From the NCBI RefSeq assembly GCF_000243235.1, contig NZ_JH594606.1, positions 1,194,910 to 1,232,651 on the forward strand: 37,742 nt of DNA, given 5' to 3'. Positions 26,809 through 33,658 of this stretch are shown here, one piece after another. Source of the DNA: Gillisia limnaea DSM 15749. GTDB lineage: Bacteria; Bacteroidota; Bacteroidia; Flavobacteriales; Flavobacteriaceae. The notes beneath the pieces were generated by a model. That model was not told the origin of the DNA, searched no databases, and saw only the letters and a list, made by a program, of their open reading frames with translations. Every line of letters begins with the position of its first letter. The first letter of the stretch is position 1. The position numbers and the translations under genes are program-made.

Positions 26809-26946
26809 GTTTACAACATCGTTTAACAGCAAATGGCAGGCATTATGCTGAAAAGTATTATTTTAGAGACCAATCAACAAACAACAAAACCGACAAATTC
26901 GCGTCCTTACTCCACGCCACTTGCGTTAAACAAGACCGTTGTAATT
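26809..26946 (+). repeat. Long attC-like site 2 (covarying stem variant)
   Basis: R'' GTTTACAAC (26809-26817) is the exact reverse complement of the cassette start GTTGTAAAC at 25792. The stem reads GTTTAAC-A-GCAA on the left and TTGC-GTTAAAC on the right, differing from site 1 on both sides so that pairing is kept. R' GTTGTAATT at 26938. Confidence 0.85.
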
Positions 26947-26976
26947 TAGGGCTCAGAAAAAAATAATTGAAAAATA

Positions 26977-27438
26977 ATGAATTATCGAAAAATATTTCAA
27001 ATTATAAGTTACCTCCAATATCCATTTATTTTGCTCGCGCTTTATTTTTCAGTTAAGCCTTATTTGAATGGGTTTAATTATTTGATTAAAAATCCCGACA
27101 TAATTTTTGAACAATACAACTTTGTTTTGATCTTTATGGGATTGGGAATTAGTTTTTCTACACTTCAAGACACAACTAAAACGCAAAGTAATTTTTCAAA
27201 AAAAATATGGGAAAATCCGAAAAAAGGAAAATTATTTATTGGCATATTGACAATTCTCACCTTCTCAATTCTGACCTTTGGAATCTTTGGTTATTTTATT
27301 ACAAATAATGAGAATATTGAACAGTTATCTTTCGGAACAATAGTATTAGGAATTGGATTTATCGGATTTTTAAAAACCGGTTTAGATGTGTTTGAAAATC
27401 ACAGATTAGATAAAAAAACTATTGATAACGTCTTATAA
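26977..27438 (+). CDS. Cassette-encoded multi-pass membrane protein, unknown function
   Basis: 153 residues with four hydrophobic segments: about 9-25 (ISYLQYPFILLALYFSV), 47-60 (FVLIFMGLGISFST), 86-108 (LFIGILTILTFSILTFGIFGYF) and 118-132 (FGTIVLGIGFIGFLK). The loop LQDTTKTQSNFSKKIWENPKKGK separates the two pairs of helices. No family recognised with certainty. It begins 38 bp after the recombination point and shares its cassette with a second small membrane protein. Confidence 0.62.
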   Translation: MNYRKIFQIISYLQYPFILLALYFSVKPYLNGFNYLIKNPDIIFEQYNFVLIFMGLGISFSTLQDTTKTQSNFSKKIWENPKKGKLFIGILTILTFSILTFGIFGYFITNNENIEQLSFGTIVLGIGFIGFLKTGLDVFENHRLDKKTIDNVL

Positions 27439-27468
27439 AAAACTAGAATTCTAAAAAACAACATATAA

Positions 27469-27651
27469 ATGAATAAAAGAAAAATCGGTATCGGAATAAT
27501 GATATTTGCAATTTTCATTATCGGAATTGGAATTGGGCTAAAATTTAGCAACTCTCAAATGAATACCAATATGTTCACAATTGGAGGTTTAATTCTTAAT
27601 GCTATTGGCCTTTTAATTTTAGTTACTGCCAATAAAAGAACGGATAAGTAA
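27469..27651 (+). CDS. Small two-helix membrane protein in a cassette
   Basis: 60 residues: basic start MNKRK, helix IGIGIMIFAIFIIGIGIGL (6-24), polar turn KFSNSQMNTN, helix MFTIGGLILNAIGLLILVT (35-53), basic tail NKRTDK. The symmetry is that of a helical hairpin. It follows the larger membrane protein after 30 bp and may be co-translated. Function unknown. Confidence 0.55.
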   Translation: MNKRKIGIGIMIFAIFIIGIGIGLKFSNSQMNTNMFTIGGLILNAIGLLILVTANKRTDK

Positions 27652-27764
27652 TCTAAAAATCGATGTCGGAATTAAATATGTTTGTAAAAGCAAACTCAAC
27701 TCTGCTGAGTTTACTCATATGTGAAAAACGGATATATTTAATACTTACTCGGAGTATCGCCCCA

Positions 27765-27902
27765 AAATACAACATCGGTTAAGCGCAAATAGCGGGCATT
27801 TGAACAAAAAGTTATATTTTAGAGACCAAGAAACAAACAACAAAGCCGACAAGTTTGCGTCCCTAATCCACGCCACTTGCCTTAACCAAGACCGTTGTAG
27901 CG
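27765..27902 (+). repeat. Long attC-like site 3
   Basis: R'' AAATACAAC (27765-27773) against the cassette start GTTGTAATT (26938): complementary except for one base. Stem type GGTTAAG-C-GCAA/TTGC-CTTAACC as in site 1. R' GTTGTAGCG at 27894. Confidence 0.83.
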
Positions 27903-28098
27903 CATTTTTCAGAATGAAAATTCAAAGAATATATAGAATAAAATAACAAAGATAGCATCAGAAGATATTTTTAGATTCAGCATTTTTAATTTGAAAAACT
28001 GATTGAAAATTAGAACTTTAGAATAAATTAAAGTTTAAAAGAGCGCAACCATTTGAAAAGTCAATATCTATTGTATAGAACATTTTAATAGAGCTATT

Positions 28099-28539
28099 AT
28101 GAAACAGATTGGATATTTAATTATAATAATTTTTTTAATTATTAGTTGTGACAAAAATGATGATAATCCTGTAGAATGTTCCGAATCGGGCAATTGCGAT
28201 AAATGTATTATAATTAATAGTGATCTTTATAATCTGACAAATACGGACAATTATACAATACAGAATATAACAGTTAATCAAGATTGTTTAGAAATTGAAT
28301 TTGGTTCGTCCGGTTGCGATGGAAATAGTTGGGAAATTGATTTAGTGGATTTGGGTGGAATATCGGAAACTGCTGTACCTCAAAGAGATTTAAAATTAAG
28401 ATTGATAAATATAGAAGAATGTGAAGCATTTATTACTCGAACTATTTCCTTTAATCTTGAACCATTACAACTAGGTAATTATGAAGCTATTAATTTAAAA
28501 ATTGCGGACTATAACGGTTTAATAAGATATGAGTACTAA
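28099..28539 (+). CDS. Cassette-encoded lipoprotein, unknown function
   Basis: 146 residues. Lipoprotein signal MKQIGYLIIIIFLIISC (Cys 17) followed by DKNDDNPVEC, then a beta-rich domain with five further cysteines (ECSESGNCDKC, NQDCLEIEFGSSGCDG, IEEC). The pattern resembles small flavobacterial lipoproteins with an immunoglobulin-like fold; no motif gives a role. It is the sole gene of its cassette, with about 200 bp of leader after the recombination point. It is similar in style to the lipoprotein at 31394. Confidence 0.65.
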   Translation: MKQIGYLIIIIFLIISCDKNDDNPVECSESGNCDKCIIINSDLYNLTNTDNYTIQNITVNQDCLEIEFGSSGCDGNSWEIDLVDLGGISETAVPQRDLKLRLINIEECEAFITRTISFNLEPLQLGNYEAINLKIADYNGLIRYEY

Positions 28540-28546
28540 AAAAACG

Positions 28547-28685
28547 CGCAACAACATCGTTTAACAGCAAATAGCGGGTATTTGAACTAAAATTGTTATT
28601 TTAGAGACCAAGAAAGAAACAACTAAGCCGACAAGAACGTGTCCCCTACTCCACGCCACTTGCGTTAAACAAGACCGTTGCATGC
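28547..28685 (+). repeat. Long attC-like site 4 (covarying stem variant)
   Basis: R'' GCGCAACAAC (28546-28555) against cassette start GTTGTAGCGC (27894): 9 of 10 complementary. Stem GTTTAAC-A-GCAA/TTGC-GTTAAAC as in site 2. R' GTTGCATGC at 28677 starts the second ncRNA cassette. Confidence 0.84.
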
Positions 28686-29149
28686 AATAAAACGGGCTTC
28701 TGGAAATTAAAATGGATTTTGGGGAAAGGTTACTAAAATGTGGACAACTCCTGGAATTAAATCAAGGGAGCGGACAAAGGAAGGCTCCCTTTTTCAGACT
28801 TGTGCGATTGAAATCGTTGAGAGTTTCACTATCAGAACGTTGACACGTACCAAAGTCTGAGGAAAGGTAGCGGAAAGAAACCATATTTTCTATGGAGGAT
28901 TTCCGGTAATTTTGCAGTTTAATTCCAGGAGTTGGACTCGTAGCCCGAATTTTTTACCAACGATGCTTTATCCAGCGCGAGAGGATAAAGACACATAAGT
29001 AAAAATAAAATCCATTTTAAAAGAAATTATTGTAGCACCCGTCTGACTTCGTAATTTTTGATTCGCATTATTAACCAAATAATGCTAAATTACTGCACGC
29101 AACGGCGCATAAGCGCCATTTAAAAAAAAACGGCGCTTATACGCAGACG
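28677..29149 (+). ncRNA. ORF-less 473-bp cassette, copy 2: candidate structured RNA
   Basis: Same length as copy 1 (24155-24627) and identical by eye except for about four substitutions, none of which breaks the long helices. It lies in a different cassette context, with a different cassette on each side, so the unit moved or was duplicated as a whole cassette with boundaries exactly at G^TT. The absence of an ORF and the near identity suggest recent movement and selection on structure rather than protein. Confidence 0.6.
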
Positions 29150-29157
29150 TTACCTAC
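29095..29157 (+). repeat. Short attC-like site of ncRNA cassette copy 2
   Basis: R'' GCACGCAAC (29095-29103), the same GGCGCATAAGCGCC/GGCGCTTATACGC stem as copy 1, and R' GTTACCTAC (29149-29157), which belongs to the following cassette and differs from the R' after copy 1, as cassette exchange predicts. Confidence 0.75.
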
Positions 29158-29536
29158 AATAGCTCCGCGACAAAAACGAAGAATATTTTAAAGAAAATAA
29201 TTCCAGCTGACTCTAATTCGAACGGAATTAAATGAAAAATATCTTAAAGAACAAAAGCTTCAAATGAGAAATTCAGAGATAAAAATAATTCGTTCTGATT
29301 CTTACTCGAATGGAATCAAATGAAAAATAGAAGTAAAGAACTAAAACAAAAATTTAAGAAATTAGAAATGAAAATATCTCTCTAAATCTTACTCGAACGG
29401 AATTAGATGAAAATAAATCTAAGGAATAAATTCAGTAAATACTTACTCTCACTCAATTTCAAAAGTTCTACTAAAATTTAACCAATAAAGAGAGGAATGC
29501 GGAATCGTTCGTTCTTACTCAAACCTGGTCGCTACA
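29150..29536 (+). other. ORF-less cassette with about 88-bp-spaced direct repeats
   Basis: No frame of useful length. A block with the core CGAACGGAATTAAATGAAAA recurs at 29219, 29307 and 29394 with substitutions, spaced 88 and 87 bp; a weaker fourth trace (TTCTTACTCAAACC) is near 29512. The cassette boundaries are normal (GTTACCTAC start, matching R'' at 29537). Confidence 0.6.
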
Positions 29537-29667
29537 GTAGGTAACATCGGTTAAGCGCAAATAGTGGGCATTTGAGTAAAAAGTATTATTTTAGACACCA
29601 AGAAATAATCAACTAAGCCGACAAGAACGTGTCCCTACTCCACGCTACTTGCCTTAACCAAGACCGT
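29537..29667 (+). repeat. Long attC-like site 5, cut at the recombination point by an IS
   Basis: R'' GTAGGTAAC (29537-29545) is the exact reverse complement of its cassette start (29149). Stem type as in site 1. After CCGT (29664-29667) the IS1182 element begins; the site resumes after the IS with CCGT then TGGCAACA, which restores R' GTTGGCAACA (31364-31373). Confidence 0.85.
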
Positions 29668-31361
29668 CAGACTGTCTAAAAACCTTCCTTTTTCTTAACA
29701 ACTTTGTTGACTACTTTTTCAGGATCGTTTTCGTTCTTTTTAGAACTTTGGGTATCTTCATGCTATGAAATTTATTATAGGAAAAGATCGGAAACAAGCT
29801 GCTTTGTTTCCTGTTTCATTAGAAGAAAGTATTGAGACAGAGAATGAAGTCCGTGCCATCGAGCTCTTTGTCAACAGCCTTGATTTGGAAAAAATGGGTT
29901 TTAAGGTACGCTTTCCCGAAGGAGGAAGACCCGCTTATCACCCTGCGGTACTGCTCAAATTGTTCATCTATGGGTATTTGAACCGGATACGTTCCTCCCG
30001 GATTTTGGAGAAGGAATGCAGGCGCAACATTGAAATGATGTGGCTCATTGAACAACTTTCCCCGGATCACAATACCATTGCCAACTTCAGAAAGGACAAT
30101 CCGGATGCCATTAAAAGGGTCTTTCGTGCCACAGTGCAACTTGCCAGGAACTTTAACCTGATTGGCGGTAAGATCATCGCCGGTGACGGCACCAAACTCC
30201 GGGCACAGAACAGCAAAAAAAAACAATTTCAACACTAAAAGAATTGACAGGCACCTGCAGTATATTGACAACAAGCTGGAGCAGTACAACCAGGATATCG
30301 CCAGGGCCGATGGGGAGGCTGAAAAGCAGGAAGCCCAAAAAGAATAGCGACATTCACACCGGCAGAAAAGAAGGCTAATAAAAAACTGAAACAACAATTG
30401 GAAGAAACAGGAGAATCACAAATTTCAACCTCTGATCCGGAAAGCCGTCAGATGATTCTCCGGGGCAATATTACAGAGGTAGCCTACAATGTACAGTCTA
30501 CCGTAGATGCGCAGCACTGCATCCCCATCGATTATGAAGTCACAAACCATAATGATAAAAAAGCGATGGGAGCTATGGTGAGAAGAGCGAAATCTATTCT
30601 TGGGAACACTGATTTCACCGCTCTTTTTGACAAAGGCTATCATACAGGTTCTGAACTGGAAATCGCCCGGGGTTTAGGGATTAAAACCCTGGTTGCCATT
30701 CCTGCCACGGCCTCCAATGCACCGGACACCAGATATAATGTTCAACATTTTGTGTACGATGCGCAAGAAGATCATTACATCTGTCCTGAGAATCATTTTC
30801 TGAAAACCAATGGGAACTTTTACATCAACCACCGGGGAAAATCCAATCAGTCTGAATTTAAACAGTATAAAACAAAAGCATGTAACGGATGCCCGGTGCG
30901 GGAGTTATGCACCACGGCCAAAAACGGGAGACTCCTGGCAAGGAACATATACACTCCGGTTTATGAAGAGAACAAAAGAAATATGGAGGCTGATCCTGAA
31001 CTCTATCGCCGAAGGCAAGCCATTGTAGAGCATCCCTTTGGAACTATAAAGCGGCAATGGGGTTTTGATCATATCCTTTCCAAAAAGGGAAAGAAACGAG
31101 CCTCTGCAGATGTAGGCTTTATCTTTATAGCCTACAATCTCAAACGAATATTAAGTCTGATGGGTAAAAAAGGGTTCCGGGAGATGTATGCTCAGTTGAT
31201 TCTTTGTTTATCTGTCTTAATCCAGGCTTACAAAGCCATTTTTAGGACATTATATTCAAATGATACTATAAACCCTAATTTCAGCCCTACTCCTAATCCC
31301 ACGGTTAAAAAGCTTATTTTGGCCCATAATTGGCAGTAAACGTAGGTTTTTAGACAGACTG
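29668..31361 (+). mobile_element. IS1182-family insertion sequence
   Basis: 1694 bp. The terminal inverted repeats are CAGACTGTCTAAAAACCT (left) and, reverse-complemented, CAGTCTGTCTAAAAACCT (right), one mismatch in 18. Both ends are flanked by CCGT, a 4-bp target duplication. The insertion point lies one base past the G of the attC R' box. The transposase within is frameshifted twice. Confidence 0.85.
29765..31339 (+). pseudogene. IS1182-family transposase, two frameshifts
   Basis: Three frames carry one protein. Segment 1 (29765-30223) has the N-terminal part (RPAYHPAVLLKLFIYGYLNRIRSSRILEKE and HNTIANFRKDNP). It leaves frame at a run of nine A (30215-30223; eight would read KKNNFNTKRIDR). 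Segment 2 ends at a run of five A (30337-30341; one more A would read QKRIATFTPAEKK). Segment 3 (to 31339) contains the DDE parts (FDKGYHTGSELEIARGLGIK, ACNGCPVRELCTT, VEHPFGTIKRQWGFDHIL). Conserved blocks are otherwise complete, so the damage is recent or an assembly artefact. This family is not known to need programmed frameshifting. Confidence 0.85.
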
Positions 31362-31393
31362 CCGTTGGCAACAATTAAAATCAAAAATGAAAT

Positions 31394-31783
31394 ATGAAAA
31401 CTAGATTAATATTATACCTTTTTCTTGCGATTTTGATTTCCTGTACAAATGATGATCCCAAGGAATGTATCGGATATAGAAACGAATACGTAACAGAGGT
31501 TAATGCTCCTTCTTCCGGAAAAATAAATGAAGCGGTAGAAATTGAGATTGATTTTGTTGTTAATAATGGGTGCGGAAATTTTGAAAAATTTTTAGAGAGT
31601 GGTAGTGAACAATCTAAAACAATTGAAGTTCAGGCAAAGTATGAGGGTTGTATCTGCCCACAAGTTACTCGAACGATAACAGCTGTTTATGAATTTATTC
31701 CTCTCTCAACAGGAGAATACGAACTAAAGTTCAAGTCTGGAGAAACCGAATTTACTACTGTGAATCTTATAATAACCGAATAA
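31394..31783 (+). CDS. Cassette-encoded lipoprotein, unknown function
   Basis: 129 residues. Signal/lipobox MKTRLILYLFLAILISC (Cys 17) then TNDDPKEC and a beta-sandwich-like domain with strands EAVEIEIDFVVNNGCGNF, TIEVQAKYEGCICP, TRTITAVYEFIPLSTGEYEL. Four more cysteines may form disulfides. It is the only gene of the cassette that starts at 31365 and ends 4 bp before the R'' box. Same general type as the lipoprotein at 28099. Confidence 0.65.
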   Translation: MKTRLILYLFLAILISCTNDDPKECIGYRNEYVTEVNAPSSGKINEAVEIEIDFVVNNGCGNFEKFLESGSEQSKTIEVQAKYEGCICPQVTRTITAVYEFIPLSTGEYELKFKSGETEFTTVNLIITE

Positions 31784-31795
31784 AAACTGTTGCCA

Positions 31796-33658
31796 GTCGA
31801 GTAGGCAAGGGGAATTTCACCCCGAGCCTCTCACAGAACCGTACGTGAACCTCTCGATTCATACGGCTCTTGTTATACAGTCGATAGAGCCTAATATTTA
31901 GACCAATTTGTATCCCAGTTCCCAATGATAGAACAGATTTGGATATGACTTTGTAATAAACCGAAGCCATTTTACGGCTTTGATCTTGCTTCCTTTGAAG
32001 CTTTTGTACTTGTTCAATATCCATCTGATCATACGATTGTGCAGGTAATAGAACACTGGTTGCAGGCTCCTACGACTTACTTTTCCATAATACTGAATCC
32101 AACCACGAATCTTGGGGTTCAGCAAGTTTGCTAAATCCTTTATCCCACGTTGAGTTTTATTATGGAAAGCAAGTTTACGGAGTTCTCCCGTGATTCGAGC
32201 TTTGGACTTTCGGCTCATTTTACAATCAAACTGAAGGAAGCTTCCGCCCTTTTTCAATCTGAACCTTATCGGCTGAAAACTGAAACCCAAGAAATCGAAC
32301 TGTACAGGGTACCCTTTGAGGTCTCTGCCATCCTTTTTACAGTACACTATTTTGGTCTTTTCAGGATGTGCGGTCAGACCGCATTCTGTCAGACGTTCTT
32401 TTAGAACTGCAAGTGTATGGACAGCCTCCCCATGGCTACTGCAATGCACAATCAAGTCATCTGCATAGCGCACCATCTTTACTAGTGGATAGTATTTCTC
32501 TAACCATTTGTCCACACAGTAATGCATATATAGATTAGATAGCAGTGGGCTGATTACCCCTCCTTGAGGGGTGCCTTTGCCCGTGGATATTTTAACCGTT
32601 CCATCTTCTAGTATTACTGGAGCTTCCAGCCACCGTTTGATGTAGAGCAACACCCACTTCTCCGAAACATGGCGTTCCAAAGCTTTCAACAGAAGGCTAT
32701 GGTCTACATTCTCAAAGAATTCTTGTATGTCCAAATCTATCACCCAACTATATCGCAGCACGTTTCGACGTACAATCTCAATAGCTGTATATGCACTCCT
32801 GTTGGGACGGTATCCATAAGAGTTTTCTGAAAATATGGATTCCAATCTAGGTTCAAGGTACTGCTTCACTACTTGTTGAGCTATCCTATCGCTTACTGTG
32901 GGAATACCCAAAGGTCGGGTCTTACCCCCTGCCTTGGGAATATTGACCCGCTTTACCGCAGGTGCAAAATAACTTCCTGATGCCAGTCTATTCCAAACCT
33001 TGTACAGTTCCTTGGAACGTACACTATCGAATTCCGATAGGGTTTGATGGTCTATTCCAGCACTTCCTCTGTTACTTTTTACCTTCTTGTAGGATTCCCA
33101 CACCATCTCCTTGGTTATGGGGATCGACTTTGTTTGTTCTTTAAAAATCATCCTTACAATTTTTAAGTTGTTCTTAAATTTAAACTGTATAACTGAAGTC
33201 CTTCGCTCCGCTCCCATTACAGGAGTTTCAACACTACTACAACTTCATCCGCAACCTATGCGCTCATTAGTAATCGACTTACAGGTATTTCCTGCTTGTG
33301 TTTTCCTTTTCCCATAGCGCATAGGCTTCCTGTGGTTCCATAATAAAGCCTGGATAGAAGTCATGCCCGCTTTATGACGGTTGCCGTATAGACAGTAATT
33401 AGGTTCCCTCTACACTTATCCCTGATTCCTCGATATAAATCAGGTTTTGACAACAACTGGTCATTTCGTCACTTCATCGCAAGGTTCGCTTTCGCTCATC
33501 TCTTCTATCCTTACCTGACTATTTTAAATAGCCTTTTCTCCTATCGCTTCACACACCTTTGTTGCCTTGGATGCGTCATAGAAGTGGTTTGATGAGTTTT
33601 CCTAAAAACCCTCATCGGAGGACCTGCCTCCATCTTTATTATAGCTTACACAGCACAC
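31796..33658 (-). mobile_element. Group II intron 1 (minus strand), inserted at an attC R'' box
   Basis: The 5' end is GTGTGCTGTG (33658 leftward) and the 3' end CTACTCGAC (31796), fitting the GUGYG...AY rule. Domain V is readable just before the 3' end: AGCCGTATGAATCGAGAGG paired to TTCACGTACGGTTCT, followed by a GGGGTGAAATTCCCC domain VI stem. The 3' exon is the R'' box of the preceding cassette. The 5' exon is the 3' end of intron 2. It encodes one RT. A second, truncated copy is at the right window edge. Confidence 0.8.
31898..33151 (-). CDS. ltrA: Group II intron reverse transcriptase/maturase (intron 1)
   Basis: 417 residues from the ATG at 33151 (MIFKEQTKSIPITKEMVWES); the frame opens 22 codons earlier (33217) with an unlikely basic lead. 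RT blocks: SNRGSAGIDHQTLSEFD, RPLGIPTVSDRIAQQVVKQYLEP, YSWVIDLDIQEFFENVDH, TPQGGVISPLLSNLYM, and the active site VRYADDLIVH. The maturase (GIIM) domain follows (IKDLANLLNPKIRGWIQYYG). No HNH endonuclease, as in intron lineages that use single-stranded or replicating targets. It looks intact and may supply activity for the damaged copy. Confidence 0.9.
   Translation of the reverse strand: MIFKEQTKSIPITKEMVWESYKKVKSNRGSAGIDHQTLSEFDSVRSKELYKVWNRLASGSYFAPAVKRVNIPKAGGKTRPLGIPTVSDRIAQQVVKQYLEPRLESIFSENSYGYRPNRSAYTAIEIVRRNVLRYSWVIDLDIQEFFENVDHSLLLKALERHVSEKWVLLYIKRWLEAPVILEDGTVKISTGKGTPQGGVISPLLSNLYMHYCVDKWLEKYYPLVKMVRYADDLIVHCSSHGEAVHTLAVLKERLTECGLTAHPEKTKIVYCKKDGRDLKGYPVQFDFLGFSFQPIRFRLKKGGSFLQFDCKMSRKSKARITGELRKLAFHNKTQRGIKDLANLLNPKIRGWIQYYGKVSRRSLQPVFYYLHNRMIRWILNKYKSFKGSKIKAVKWLRFITKSYPNLFYHWELGYKLV

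Noticed and set aside
25663-29667. CRISPR array
   Set aside because: The repeats are about 130 bp, 0.8-1.1 kb apart, with ORFs between them. They are imperfect palindromes, not 25-40 bp direct repeats with uniform spacers.
29819-30397. 192-codon minus-strand ORF
   Set aside because: Shadow of the IS transposase on the opposite strand; composition is cysteine/serine-rich and not protein-like.
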